Assembly: GCA_026005175.1 (NCBI GenBank)
Contig: BPKO01000003.1
Coordinates: 248,001 to 312,000 of the forward strand
DNA length: 64,000 nucleotides
DNA from: Candidatus Tectimicrobiota bacterium
GTDB taxonomy: Bacteria > Tectomicrobia > Entotheonellia > Entotheonellales > Entotheonellaceae
Direction: 5' to 3'
Positions 40,225 through 49,040 of this stretch are shown one piece after another. The notes under the pieces are model-generated. The model did no database searches. It worked only from the letters and a program-made list of their open reading frames with translations, and was not told the DNA's origin. A program made the position numbers and the translations under genes. Every line of letters starts with the position of its first letter. Position 1 is the first letter of the stretch.

Positions 40225-41799
40225 ATGGCGAAAAAGCTGACCATCGACGGCAAGGAGATCCTGGCCCGTGACGATGCCACGATCATCGAGGCGGCGCACG
40301 AAGCGGGCATCGTCATCCCCCACTACTGCTATCACCCCAAGCTGAGCATCGCCGGCAACTGCCGCATGTGCCTGGTGGAGATCGAGGGGCGGCCCAAGCT
40401 GGAAATCAGCTGCAACACGCGCGTGGCCGACGACATGGTGGTCTACACGCAGTCGCCGCGGGTCATCGAGGGGCGCCGCGGGGTGCTGGAGTTCCTGCTC
40501 ATCAACCACCCCCTGGACTGCCCCATCTGCGACCAGGCCGGCGAGTGCGGCTTGCAAGACTACTACATGCAGTACGGGCTCTACCACAGCCGCTTCCTGG
40601 AAGCCAAAGTGCACAAGCGCAAGGTGGTGGACCTGGGGCCGGACATCGTCTTTGATGCCGAGCGCTGTATCCTGTGCACGCGCTGCGTGCGCTTTTGCCA
40701 GGAAATCACCAAGACCAACGAACTGGGCCTTTTTTACCGCGGCGACACGGTGGAAATCGATACCTTTCCCGGCAAGCGCCTCGACAACAAGTACGCCGGC
40801 AACACCGTGGACATCTGCCCGGTGGGGGCGCTGACCAGCAAGGACTTTCGCTTCAAGATCCGCGTCTGGTTCCTGCAGGAAACAAAGTCGATCTGCCCGG
40901 GCTGTGCGCGCGGCTGCAACATCTTCATCCACCACCACGACGGCCGCGTCTACCGCCTCAAGCCGCGGCGCAACGACGCCGTCAACGACACCTGGATCTG
41001 CGATGCTGGCCGCTTTGGCTACAAGGCGATCAACGAGCAGCGCCTGCTACACCCCATGCAGCGCCAGGGCGAGGCCTGGCAGCGCGTCTCCTGGGCGCAG
41101 GCGCTGGCGCAGGTAAGCGAGACCTTGCAGCGCCACGCCGGGGCGGTGGCCCTCTTGGTGGCGCCGCAGGGCACCAACGAGGACTGCTACCTCCTGGCCC
41201 GCCTGGCGCGCGAGGTGCTGAGCGCGCCGCAAGTGGTGCTTTATCCGGGCGAGCCGGGCGACGAGGACGACTTGCTGCTGCGTGCCGACAAGAACCCCAA
41301 CACGCGCGGCGCCCAGGACATGGGCCTGCCGCCGCCGGTGAGCACGGCGCAGCTGGCGTCGCTAGTGGCCGCGGTGGAGCAAGGGCAGGTGCGCGTCCTC
41401 TACGCCATCGACGTCAACTTGCAGCAGGCCTTTGGCGCCGACACCCTGGCGCGCCTGGCCGGCCACCTCGACTGCCTCGTCTTCCAAGGTGCCAACACGC
41501 TGCCGGGCTGGGAGCAGGCGCACGTGGCCCTGCCGAGCTGCACTTACGCCGAGCGTGACGGCACTTTTACCAACTTCCAGGGCCGGGTGCAGCGCTTGAA
41601 CGCGGCCTTCCGGCCGCGTGGCGAGGCCCTGCCTGCCTGGCAGATCTACCAGCGGCTGGCAAACGCCCTGGGGCAGTCCTGGGACTACCCCTCGGCCGAG
41701 GCCATTCTTGCCGACATCGCCACCCGCGTGCCGGCCTATGCGGGGCTGAGCTACGCCAAGATCGGCGATCTCGGTTGTCTTGTGGGCACGACCCCTTAG
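40225..41799 (+). CDS. nuoG: NADH-quinone oxidoreductase subunit G, short form
   Basis: NuoG carries several Fe-S clusters of the NADH module. The 524-residue protein has the 2Fe-2S ferredoxin domain (HYCYHPKLSIAGNCRMCLVE), the His-Cys ligated N5 motif within DCPICDQAGECGLQDYYMQY, then CILCTRCVRFCQEI with CPVGALTSKDFRF, and CPGCARGCNIFIHHHDGRVY, which opens the molybdopterin-oxidoreductase-like domain. That domain is shorter than in Escherichia coli (about 900 residues in total), so this is a compact NuoG. nuoI follows after 7 bases. Confidence 0.93.
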   Translation: MAKKLTIDGKEILARDDATIIEAAHEAGIVIPHYCYHPKLSIAGNCRMCLVEIEGRPKLEISCNTRVADDMVVYTQSPRVIEGRRGVLEFLLINHPLDCPICDQAGECGLQDYYMQYGLYHSRFLEAKVHKRKVVDLGPDIVFDAERCILCTRCVRFCQEITKTNELGLFYRGDTVEIDTFPGKRLDNKYAGNTVDICPVGALTSKDFRFKIRVWFLQETKSICPGCARGCNIFIHHHDGRVYRLKPRRNDAVNDTWICDAGRFGYKAINEQRLLHPMQRQGEAWQRVSWAQALAQVSETLQRHAGAVALLVAPQGTNEDCYLLARLAREVLSAPQVVLYPGEPGDEDDLLLRADKNPNTRGAQDMGLPPPVSTAQLASLVAAVEQGQVRVLYAIDVNLQQAFGADTLARLAGHLDCLVFQGANTLPGWEQAHVALPSCTYAERDGTFTNFQGRVQRLNAAFRPRGEALPAWQIYQRLANALGQSWDYPSAEAILADIATRVPAYAGLSYAKIGDLGCLVGTTP

Positions 41800-41806
41800 G
41801 AGCCTT

Positions 41807-42304
41807 ATGGAACGCCTCACCTTCTGGCAAAAGCTGTATCTGCCTGAAATTCTGCGCGGCCTGGCGGTAACCACCCGCCACTTCTTTGCCAACTTGCTGG
41901 GGCAGCGCCACACCGTGACGCAGCAGTACCCGGAGCAGCCCACGCGCGTCTCTCCTCGCTACCGCGGCCGCCACCGCCTGATGCGCAAGGAGGACGGCTC
42001 GCCGCGCTGCACCGCCTGCATGCTCTGCGCCACCGCCTGCCCGGCCCTGTGCATCCACATCGAAGCCGCCGAGCACGAGGACCCCACGGTGGAGAAGTAC
42101 CCGGCGGTGTTTACCATCGACGAGCTGCGCTGTGTCTTTTGCGGCCTGTGCGTGGAAGCCTGCCCCTGCGACGCCATCCGCATGGATACCGGCGTCTTTG
42201 CCCTGGCGGCTTACAAGCGCGAGCACTTCCTCTATCCCCGCAACCTGCTGCTTGGTGACGAGGAGCCGCGCCACATCGCCGAAGGCCGCGCGCCGCTCGA
42301 CTGA
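41807..42304 (+). CDS. nuoI: NADH-quinone oxidoreductase subunit I (second copy)
   Basis: The 165-residue subunit carries two 4Fe-4S motifs, CTACMLCATACPALCI near residue 65 and CVFCGLCVEACPCDAI near residue 105, in the classic NuoI frame (WQKLYLPEILRGLAVTTRHF at the N-terminus, HFLYPRNLLL near the end). It differs widely from the copy at 71-607 and is closer to the proteobacterial type. The ATG at 41807 has a TTAGGAG site, and an upstream in-frame ATG at 41780 lies inside nuoG. It closes the nuoA-H-G-I block; the Fe-S oxidoreductase follows after 35 bases. Confidence 0.94.
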   Translation: MERLTFWQKLYLPEILRGLAVTTRHFFANLLGQRHTVTQQYPEQPTRVSPRYRGRHRLMRKEDGSPRCTACMLCATACPALCIHIEAAEHEDPTVEKYPAVFTIDELRCVFCGLCVEACPCDAIRMDTGVFALAAYKREHFLYPRNLLLGDEEPRHIAEGRAPLD

Positions 42305-42339
42305 GCCCGGGCAGCAGACCAGCACCTGAGGGCACAACC

Positions 42340-44397
42340 ATGGAGCCAACCCGCGAGATCTACGGCAACATCGTTGGCGGTGAGTTCGTCTACCTGTTCA
42401 TGGTGGTTTCCCTGGCCATCCTGGGCTGGGCCCTCTACACGCGCCTGCGCCTGTGGCTGCAGGGGCGGCCGGAAAACCGCTTTGACGACTTGCCGCGCCG
42501 CTTGCGGGCGCTGCTCGTGCAGGGGCTGGGGCAGCATACCACGCTGCGCGAACGCGTGCCGGGCCTCCTGCACTTCCTCGTCTACTCGGGATTCCTGGTG
42601 CTGTTCATCGGGACCCTGATGATCGCAGTGCAGGAGGATCTGGGCATCGTCTTCCTGCACGGGCCGTTTTACCTCTTTTACTCGCTGACCCTTGACGTCT
42701 TCGGCCTGCTGTGCTTCCTGGGGGTGGCCGGCCTCACGTACCGGCGCTACGTCATTCGCCCTGCCGGCCTCGACAACCGCCTGGAAGACCTGGTGGTGCT
42801 GCTGTGGTTCCTGGTGGTGCTGGGCAGCGGCTTTCTGGTAGAAGGCATGCGCATTGGCGCCACCGAGCTGCGCCAGCACCCGGACTGGGCGCTCTGGTCG
42901 CCGGTGGGGGCGGCGCTGGCCCTAGTCTTTCAGGGCCTGGGGGCTTCCGAAGCGCAGTTTCTTAGCTGGCACCGCTTCTGGTGGTGGACCCACATGGTCC
43001 TCACCTTTGGCTTTCTCACCTACATCGGCTATTCCAAGCTCAACCACCTCGTCTTTTCGCCGCTCAACCTCTTCTTCCGCAAGTCGCGCCCGAAAGGGGC
43101 GCTGGCGCCCATTGCCAACCTCGACAAGGCTCTGGAGGGCGACGAGGCGGCGCTGGAGACGGTGCGCTTTGGCGCCGGCAAGCTGGCCGACTTCACCTGG
43201 AAGCAGCTGCTCGACCTTGATGCCTGCACGCGCTGCGGCCGCTGCCAGGACCACTGCCCGGCCTGGCTCAGCGGCAAGCCGCTGTCGCCCAAGTTCGTCA
43301 TTCTCGACCTGCAGCGGCACATGAGCGCCACGGCCAACGCGGTGCTCGAAGGGCACCCGGATCCTTACGGCGGCGTGGCGATGATCGGCGGTGTTATCAG
43401 CGAGGACGTGCTCTGGTCTTGCACCACCTGCCGCGCCTGCGAGGAGCACTGCCCGGTCGGCATCGAGCACGTCGACACCATCATTGACATGCGGCGCAAC
43501 CTGGTACTCGAGCAAGGGCGTATGCCCGAGACGGCCGAAGCGGCGCTGCGCTGCCTGGAGCAGCGTGGCCATCCCTGGCGCGGCACGCAGGAAACGCGTA
43601 CCGGCTGGACGGAAGGGTTGAATATCCCGCGCCTGGCCGATCACCCCGAAGCCGAGTACCTCTTCTGGGTGGGCTGCACTGGGGCGCTGGTAGACCGCAA
43701 CATCCAGGTGACGAAAGCCCTGGCCCGGGTGCTCCAGGCCGCCGGCGTCAGCTTTGCCATCCTGGGCGAGGAAGAGACCTGCACCGGCGACCCGGCCCGC
43801 CGCCTGGGCAACGAGTACCTCTTCCAGCTGCTGGCGCAGCAAAACATCGACACCCTCAAGCGCTACGGCGTGCGTAAAATCGTCACCCACTGCCCGCACT
43901 GCTTCAACACCCTGAAAAACGAGTACCCGCAGTTTGGCGGCCACTTCGAGGTCATCCACCACAGCCAGCTCCTGGCTCGCCTGGTGCAGGAGGGCAAGCT
44001 CAAACCGGCGCAGGCCAGCGCCGCGGCGGTGACGTTCCACGATGCCTGCTACTTGGGGCGGCACAACGACGTCTACGCCGAGCCGCGCCAGGTGCTGCAG
44101 GCGCTGCCGGGCCTGGAGCTGCGCGAGATGAACTGGAACCGCCAGCGCGGACTGTGCTGCGGCGCCGGCGGCGGCCACGCCTTTATGGAAGTGAACATCG
44201 GGCGGCGGGTGAACCACATCCGCACCGAGCAGGCCCTAGCCACCGGCGCCCAGGTGGTGGCCACCGCCTGCCCCTTCTGCATGCAGATGTTCGAAGATGG
44301 GGTGCGCGTCAAAGGCGCCGAAGACCAGGTACGGGTGCACGACATCGCCGAGCTGCTGGCACAGTCGCTCCCCGACGGCGGCGACAAGGCGCCCTGA
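42340..44397 (+). CDS. Membrane Fe-S oxidoreductase, likely EtfAB:quinone oxidoreductase type
   Basis: The 685-residue protein joins a NarI-like membrane domain of six or so TM helices (residues 1-245, FLVYSGFLVLFIGTLMIAV and others) to a heterodisulfide-reductase D-like part. Two 4Fe-4S motifs, CTRCGRCQDHCP near 295 and CTTCRACEEHCP near 360, are followed by two CCG domains (FWVGCTGALVDRN to CPHCFNTLKNEYP, and HDACYLGRHNDVY to LCCGAGGGHAFME). This layout is that of EtfAB:quinone oxidoreductases (EMO type) found beside etfAB, which move electrons from acyl-CoA dehydrogenases to quinone. etfAB is not in the window. Role is therefore inferred; a heterodisulfide-like reductase is the alternative. 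Confidence 0.85.
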   Translation: MEPTREIYGNIVGGEFVYLFMVVSLAILGWALYTRLRLWLQGRPENRFDDLPRRLRALLVQGLGQHTTLRERVPGLLHFLVYSGFLVLFIGTLMIAVQEDLGIVFLHGPFYLFYSLTLDVFGLLCFLGVAGLTYRRYVIRPAGLDNRLEDLVVLLWFLVVLGSGFLVEGMRIGATELRQHPDWALWSPVGAALALVFQGLGASEAQFLSWHRFWWWTHMVLTFGFLTYIGYSKLNHLVFSPLNLFFRKSRPKGALAPIANLDKALEGDEAALETVRFGAGKLADFTWKQLLDLDACTRCGRCQDHCPAWLSGKPLSPKFVILDLQRHMSATANAVLEGHPDPYGGVAMIGGVISEDVLWSCTTCRACEEHCPVGIEHVDTIIDMRRNLVLEQGRMPETAEAALRCLEQRGHPWRGTQETRTGWTEGLNIPRLADHPEAEYLFWVGCTGALVDRNIQVTKALARVLQAAGVSFAILGEEETCTGDPARRLGNEYLFQLLAQQNIDTLKRYGVRKIVTHCPHCFNTLKNEYPQFGGHFEVIHHSQLLARLVQEGKLKPAQASAAAVTFHDACYLGRHNDVYAEPRQVLQALPGLELREMNWNRQRGLCCGAGGGHAFMEVNIGRRVNHIRTEQALATGAQVVATACPFCMQMFEDGVRVKGAEDQVRVHDIAELLAQSLPDGGDKAP

Positions 44398-44406
44398 GCC
44401 GCTGGC

Positions 44407-44435
44407 TTGCCACCTGTGGTGGCCTTCCGTACAAT
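44407..44435 (+). promoter_or_regulatory. Predicted promoter of the iscS-thiD-nadD unit
   Basis: TTGCCA at 44407-44412 and TACAAT at 44430-44435 have a 17-base spacer, placed between the Fe-S oxidoreductase stop and the iscS ATG. Confidence 0.55.
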
Positions 44436-44481
44436 TGGCGCAGGAGGTCTCCTTGGCCGGTGCCACAGGAAAGGCAGTGCC

Positions 44482-45669
44482 ATGAAACGACCCATTTACC
44501 TCGACCACCACGCCACCACGCCGCTGGAGCCGGCGGTGCTGGAGGCCATGCTGCCCTACCTCACCGAGAAGTTCGGCAACGCCTCAAGCCGCACCCACGC
44601 CTACGGCTGGGAAGCAGAAGAAGCGGTGGAGACGGCGCGCGAGCAGGTGGCTGCGCTTATCCACGCCCGCCCTGAAGAAATCATCTTCACCAGCGGCGCC
44701 ACCGAGTCCGACAACCTGGCCATCAAGGGCGTGGCCTGGGCCTACCGCGACAAAGGCAACCATATTATCACCGCCACTACCGAGCACAAAGCCGTGCTCG
44801 ATACGTGCAAGGCGCTGGAGAAGCAGGGGTTCGTCGTAACTTACCTGCCTGTGGACCGCACCGGCCTGGTGGACCCCGACGACGTGCGCCGCGCCATCAC
44901 ACCGCGCACCATTCTCATCTCGATCATGTACGTGAACAGCGAGATCGGCACCATCGGCCCGGTGGCGGAAATCGGCGCCATTGCCCGCGAACATGGCGTC
45001 CTCTTCCACACCGACGCCGTGCAGGGGGTGGGCAAAATCGCCTGCGAGGTCGACGCCCTGCACGTTGACTTGCTGTCGATTTCCGGCCACAAGATCTACG
45101 GCCCCAAAGGCATCGGTGCCCTCTACGTGCGGCGGCCGCAGCGCCTGCGCCTGCAGCCGCTCATCGACGGCGGCGGCCACGAGCGCGGCCTGCGCTCGGG
45201 CACCCTGAACGTGCCCGGCATCGTCGGCCTGGGCAAGGCCTGCGAGCTGTGCCGGCAGCTGTGGCCGGAAGAGAGCGTGCGCCTGCGGCGGCTGCGGCAG
45301 CGGCTCTACGAGGGCATCACCCGCGAGCTCGACGACGTCTACCTCAACGGCCACCCCGAGCGGCGCGTGCCGGGCAACCTCAACCTCAGCTTTGCTTACG
45401 TGGAAGGCGAGGCGCTGCTGTTCAGCCTCAAGGACGTGGTGGCCCTTTCCTCGGGCTCGGCCTGCACTTCCGACTCGCACGAGCCCTCTTACGTGCTGCG
45501 CGCCATCGGCGTTGACGACACCCTGGCCCACTCGGCGATTCGCTTTGGCCTCGGGCGCCACACCACCGAGGCGGAAATCGACACGGTGATCGCCGCGGTG
45601 GTGGAGAACGTGCGCCGCCTGCGCGCCCTGGCCCCCATCGGCGACCTCAAAGCGCGGCTTGGGAGGTAG
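44482..45669 (+). CDS. iscS: Cysteine desulfurase (IscS/NifS family)
   Basis: The PLP enzyme takes sulfur from cysteine for Fe-S clusters and other thiocofactors. The 395-residue protein has [18 protein letters not shown] at the start, [14 protein letters not shown], the PLP Lys in [18 protein letters not shown] near residue 205, and the catalytic Cys loop [19 protein letters not shown] near residue 325. The loop is of the IscS/NifS type. The ATG at 44482 aligns with family starts; an in-frame ATG at 44407 overlaps the promoter. thiD follows after 5 bases. No iscU is next to it. Confidence 0.94.
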   Translation: MKRPIYLDHHATTPLEPAVLEAMLPYLTEKFGNASSRTHAYGWEAEEAVETAREQVAALIHARPEEIIFTSGATESDNLAIKGVAWAYRDKGNHIITATTEHKAVLDTCKALEKQGFVVTYLPVDRTGLVDPDDVRRAITPRTILISIMYVNSEIGTIGPVAEIGAIAREHGVLFHTDAVQGVGKIACEVDALHVDLLSISGHKIYGPKGIGALYVRRPQRLRLQPLIDGGGHERGLRSGTLNVPGIVGLGKACELCRQLWPEESVRLRRLRQRLYEGITRELDDVYLNGHPERRVPGNLNLSFAYVEGEALLFSLKDVVALSSGSACTSDSHEPSYVLRAIGVDDTLAHSAIRFGLGRHTTEAEIDTVIAAVVENVRRLRALAPIGDLKARLGR

Positions 45670-45674
45670 CGGCA

Positions 45675-46484
45675 ATGCTGGTCAAGGCGCTTACCATTGC
45701 CGGCTCCGACTCTGGCGGCGGTGCCGGCATCCAGGCCGACCTCAAGACGTTTGCCGCCCTCAACGTGTACGGCATGAGCGCCATTACCGCCATCACCGCC
45801 CAGAACACCTGCGGCGTAGAAGCGGTGCAGGCCATCGACCCGGAGGTGGTGGCGGCGCAGATCCGGGCCGTGGCCACCGACATCGGCATCGATGCCGCCA
45901 AGACGGGCATGCTCTTTTCCACCGCCATCATCCAGGCAGTGGCGCGGGCGGTGCAGGCATACAACGTCTTCCCCCTGGTGGTCGACCCGGTGATGGTGGC
46001 CACCAGCGGCGCGCGGCTGCTGCAGCCCGAAGCGGAGGCCAGCCTGCGCCAGGAGCTCTTGCCCCTGGCCACGGTGGTGACCCCAAACCTGGCGGAAACC
46101 GCGGTGCTGGTGGGGCGCCCGGTGCAGACCCTGGAAGAGATGCAGGCCGCTGCCGAAGAAATCGTGGCCAGCGGCGTGCGCGCCGTGGTGGTCAAGGGGG
46201 GGCACGCCGTGGAGCGCGCCACCGACGTCTTTTACGACGGGACGACCATGGAGCTGCTCACCGCCGAGGTGATTCCTACCCCCAACACCCACGGCACCGG
46301 CTGCACGTTCTCGGCGGCCATCTGCGCTTACCTGGCGCGGGGGGCGCCACTGCTCGAGGCGGTGCGCCAGGCCAAGGCTTACCTGACCGGTGCCCTGCGC
46401 CACTCGCTGAGCATTGGCAAAGGCAGCGGTCCGGTAGGCCACTTCTGGCACGTGACGTATCCCCCTGCTTTGCAGACAGCCTGA
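45675..46484 (+). CDS. thiD: Hydroxymethylpyrimidine (phosphate) kinase
   Basis: ThiD phosphorylates hydroxymethylpyrimidine twice for thiamine synthesis. The 269-residue ribokinase-fold protein starts KALTIAGSDSGGGAGIQADL, has GMSAITAITAQNTCGV and VVDPVMVATSGARLL, and the anion-hole motif NTHGTGCTFSAAI near residue 205. The position after iscS links it to sulfur transfer, since thiazole synthesis uses a cysteine desulfurase. The stop is 15 bases before nadD. Confidence 0.95.
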   Translation: MLVKALTIAGSDSGGGAGIQADLKTFAALNVYGMSAITAITAQNTCGVEAVQAIDPEVVAAQIRAVATDIGIDAAKTGMLFSTAIIQAVARAVQAYNVFPLVVDPVMVATSGARLLQPEAEASLRQELLPLATVVTPNLAETAVLVGRPVQTLEEMQAAAEEIVASGVRAVVVKGGHAVERATDVFYDGTTMELLTAEVIPTPNTHGTGCTFSAAICAYLARGAPLLEAVRQAKAYLTGALRHSLSIGKGSGPVGHFWHVTYPPALQTA

Positions 46485-46499
46485 GAGAGGCGGTGGCAC

Positions 46500-47180
46500 G
46501 TGCACCCGCGCACGCCAGGCCGGCCGCACTTGTGGCTGGTGCGCCACGCCCCCGCTGGCCTTCCTGCCGGAGAGCCCGGGCGCCTGGGGGTTCTGGGCGG
46601 GGCGTATAACCCCATCACGCTGGCCCACTTGGCCATGGCCGACACGGCACGGGCGGCGTTTGGCTTGCACGAGGTGCTGTTTCTCCTGCCCCAGGCGCCG
46701 CCGCACAAGCCGCTGGTAGGGGCCACCCTCGAGCAGCGGCTGGACATGATGCAGCTGGCCGTGGCGGATCGCCCTTACGCCGCCGTGGGGCTGTGCAGCC
46801 ATGGGCTGTTCATCGAGATCTACGAGGCCCTCGCCGAGGTTTATCGCCCCCTGCCCGAGGTCTTTTTCCTCACCGGCCGCGATGCCGCCGAGCGCGTCCT
46901 CACCTGGCCTTACGACGATGCGGAGGCGGCGCTGCGCCAGATGTTTACCGCCTTCCAGCTCATCGTCTGCGACCGCAACGGCGCCTTTGTGCTCCCCGAC
47001 GACCCGCGCTTGGCTCCCTACCGCCACCGCATTCACCGCTGTGTCTTGCCGCCCCCGTACCGCCACATCTCCTCTACGGCGGTGCGCGAACGCTGCCGCC
47101 AGGGGTTGCCGATTGACGATTTGGTGCCGGCGGTGGTGGCGGCGTACATCGAGCAGCACCGCCTCTACCGCAACGGGTAG
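46500..47180 (+). CDS. nadD: Nicotinate-nucleotide adenylyltransferase-like protein
   Basis: This 226-residue nucleotidylyltransferase should join nicotinate mononucleotide with ATP in NAD synthesis. After a 30-residue leader comes LGVLGGAYNPITLAHLAMAD, where the usual G-H-L of the ATP motif is A-H-L, then LPQAPPHKP and the late YRHISSTAVRERCRQGLPI, which matches the ISSTxIR motif. The start is a GTG at 46500; an internal start nearer the fold is possible. The leader and the changed motif make this a divergent member, so the gene symbol is likely but not certain. Confidence 0.82.
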   Translation: MHPRTPGRPHLWLVRHAPAGLPAGEPGRLGVLGGAYNPITLAHLAMADTARAAFGLHEVLFLLPQAPPHKPLVGATLEQRLDMMQLAVADRPYAAVGLCSHGLFIEIYEALAEVYRPLPEVFFLTGRDAAERVLTWPYDDAEAALRQMFTAFQLIVCDRNGAFVLPDDPRLAPYRHRIHRCVLPPPYRHISSTAVRERCRQGLPIDDLVPAVVAAYIEQHRLYRNG

Positions 47181-47192
47181 ACGTCCCCGCGT

Positions 47193-47201
47193 GGTATAAT
47201 C
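47193..47201 (+). promoter_or_regulatory. Extended -10 promoter of ychF
   Basis: TGGTATAAT at 47193-47201 combines TG, one base and a consensus -10. No -35 match is evident. It begins 12 bases after the nadD stop and faces the ATG at 47232. Confidence 0.5.
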
Positions 47202-47231
47202 CCGGGAGAACCCCTGCACGAGGTTCTCGCC

Positions 47232-48308
47232 ATGCAGATCGGCATTCTCGGGCTTCCGGCCAGCGGCAAGACCACCGTCTTTCGCGCCCTCACCGGCGCC
47301 GGCCAGCGGCCGCGGCGCGGCGAGCTGCAGGCCGACACGCGCATCGTGCCGGTGCCGGATGCCCGCTTGCCGGTGCTTGCCGCCATGTACCGGCCGCGCA
47401 AAGTGACGCCGGCCACCCTCGAGTTCATCGATCCCCTGGTGGAAGGGGCGCCGAGCCTGCGCCACTACGTGGACAGCCTGCTGCCGCTGCTGCGTTCCGT
47501 CGAGGCGCTGGCGCACGTGCTGCGGGCGTTCGAGGACGCCGCGGTGCCCCACCCGCTGGGTAGCGTCGACCCGCTGCGCGACGTTCGCCGCCTCAACGAG
47601 GAGCTGCTGCTCGCCGACCTGGCGGTGGTGGAAAAGCGCTGCGAGCGCCTGGCCAAAGACCTGAAGAAAACGCAGGATCGCACCCTGGCCGAGGAATACG
47701 CCTTGCTGCAGCGCTGCCGCGAGACCCTGGAAGCGGGCGAGCCGCTACGCCGCCTGGCGCTGACGGCAGCAGAAGAAAAGCGGCTGCGCGGCTTTGGCTT
47801 TCTCTCAAGCAAGCCGCAGCTGCTGGTGCTCAACCTCGACGAGGCGGCGATTCCCCGCGAGGCGGCCCTTCTGGCCGAGTTTACCGCCCGGCTGCCGGAA
47901 CCCGACGTCGAGGTCCTGCCTCTTTACGGCAAGCTCGAGCAGGAAATCGCCGAGCTGGCTCCAGAAGACGCCGCGGCCTTCCGCCGCGACCTGGGGCTAA
48001 AGGCGGCCGGCCTTGAGCGCTTCGTGCAGAAGTGCTTTTCTCTCCTGCGCCGAAGCACGTTTTTCACCGCCAACGAGAACGAAGTGCGTGCCTGGACGGT
48101 GCCCCAGGGCACTTCGGCCCTCGAGGCGGCGGGGGTCATCCACTCCGACATGGCGCGGGGCTTTATCCGCGCCGAAGTGGTGTCTTTTGACGACCTGGCC
48201 GCCTGCGGCTCACCGGCCCGGGCGCGCGAAGCCGGCAAGCTGCGCCTAGAGGGCAAAGAGTACGCGGTGCAGGACGGCGACGTGCTCTACATCCGCTTTC
48301 ACGTCTAA
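47232..48308 (+). CDS. ychF: YchF/OLA1-family P-loop protein, divergent
   Basis: The 358-residue protein has the Obg-family layout: Walker A GLPASGKTTVFRAL near residue 7, a coiled-coil insertion (LAVVEKRCERLAKDLKKTQD), LLVLNLDE at the position of the YchF NxxE motif, and a C-terminal TGS-type domain (TFFTANENEVRAWTVPQGTS, YAVQDGDVLYIRFHV). The G3 region, D-x-A-G in YchF, reads EFIDPLVEGAPS, lacking the glycine motif, and the chain lacks the typical ExxxG switch segment that follows. It may still bind ATP. It is more divergent than the housekeeping YchF, so a paralogue is possible. Confidence 0.8.
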   Translation: MQIGILGLPASGKTTVFRALTGAGQRPRRGELQADTRIVPVPDARLPVLAAMYRPRKVTPATLEFIDPLVEGAPSLRHYVDSLLPLLRSVEALAHVLRAFEDAAVPHPLGSVDPLRDVRRLNEELLLADLAVVEKRCERLAKDLKKTQDRTLAEEYALLQRCRETLEAGEPLRRLALTAAEEKRLRGFGFLSSKPQLLVLNLDEAAIPREAALLAEFTARLPEPDVEVLPLYGKLEQEIAELAPEDAAAFRRDLGLKAAGLERFVQKCFSLLRRSTFFTANENEVRAWTVPQGTSALEAAGVIHSDMARGFIRAEVVSFDDLAACGSPARAREAGKLRLEGKEYAVQDGDVLYIRFHV

Positions 48309-48420
48309 CCCGGGCCTCAGCGAACCTTTCCCTGAGATAGCCCACCTGCTGCTTTCCGGCTACCCAGAGCAGGCCAGACCCTGGACAGAGGCAAAAGGAA
48401 TGGTCTGTGGGAACAGCCGT

Positions 48421-48675
48421 TCAGCTCCAAGAGCGTGCCTGGAGGATGTCATGTTTGGTAAGCGGCTTCACGGCGGAGGCCGGCACGATGACCACCGCAA
48501 TCGTATCCCCGACCGCATTGAACACCTCTAAGACATACCCGTCTTCGCCTCCTGTCGCCGCTGTCCCGGGAAGATGCTCCACCACAACCGCAACGTCCCC
48601 CCGCCGCAAGTGATATTGAGGCAGGTCGGTAGTAAGAGCGACACGTTGATAGAGCTTGATGTTTTCTGACGTCAT
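48421..48675 (-). CDS. DUF4926-family small protein
   Basis: The 84-residue protein matches DUF4926: LYQRVALTTDLPQYHLRRGD followed by VAVVVEHLPG and EDGYVLEVFNAVGDTIAVV. It is a small SH3-like beta protein. It overlaps the stop of the DUF6883 gene by 4 bases (ATGA). In many genomes the two are paired in this order, and the pair has a toxin-antitoxin-like look, but no activity is established that I know of. Codon use is less GC-rich than the neighbours. Confidence 0.72.
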   Translation of the reverse strand: MTSENIKLYQRVALTTDLPQYHLRRGDVAVVVEHLPGTAATGGEDGYVLEVFNAVGDTIAVVIVPASAVKPLTKHDILQARSWS

Positions 48676-49007
48676 CGCTGTCTCTCCCGATCCGGGAATA
48701 AGGTGACAAAGCGTGTCTCACCGGTTGCAGCAAGGGTAATCCAAATCGTTACCACGTACAGCACGTAGCCATTGGGACCCTGCAGGGTGCCACGGACCTC
48801 ATACTTGGTCCCGTAAGGAGAGGATTCGGCGCTCGATATTTCATGTTGCTGAGCAAGCTGACGCAAGTCTCGTGCCAATGCTTCCCAGTTTGCCGAAGTA
48901 TACCCAGCGGTGGCAAGGAACCGGGACTTATCATTTTCCTCTCGAAACAGCAGGAGATAGTGAAGCAGCTTCTCAGGCGAGATAATGACCGTCTCTGGGA
49001 GCTTCAC
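48672..49007 (-). CDS. DUF6883-family protein
   Basis: The 111-residue protein matches DUF6883: KLPETVIISPEKLLHYLLLF at the start, KSRFLATAGYTSANWEALAR, then YEVRGTLQGPNGYVLYVVTI and the closing TRFVTLFPD. The start is a GTG with a weak AGAGAG site, downstream of a TATAAT box. DUF6883 domains also occur at the C-terminus of larger polymorphic-toxin-like proteins, which makes a toxin role plausible here. It is cotranscribed with the DUF4926 gene. Confidence 0.7.
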   Translation of the reverse strand: MKLPETVIISPEKLLHYLLLFREENDKSRFLATAGYTSANWEALARDLRQLAQQHEISSAESSPYGTKYEVRGTLQGPNGYVLYVVTIWITLAATGETRFVTLFPDRERQR

Positions 49008-49040
49008 GGTTCTCTCTTCTATACGGATTCGATTCGATGC

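Noticed and set aside
45489-47552. A 687-codon minus-strand frame
   Set aside because: Antisense to iscS, thiD, nadD and ychF; no recognisable domain.
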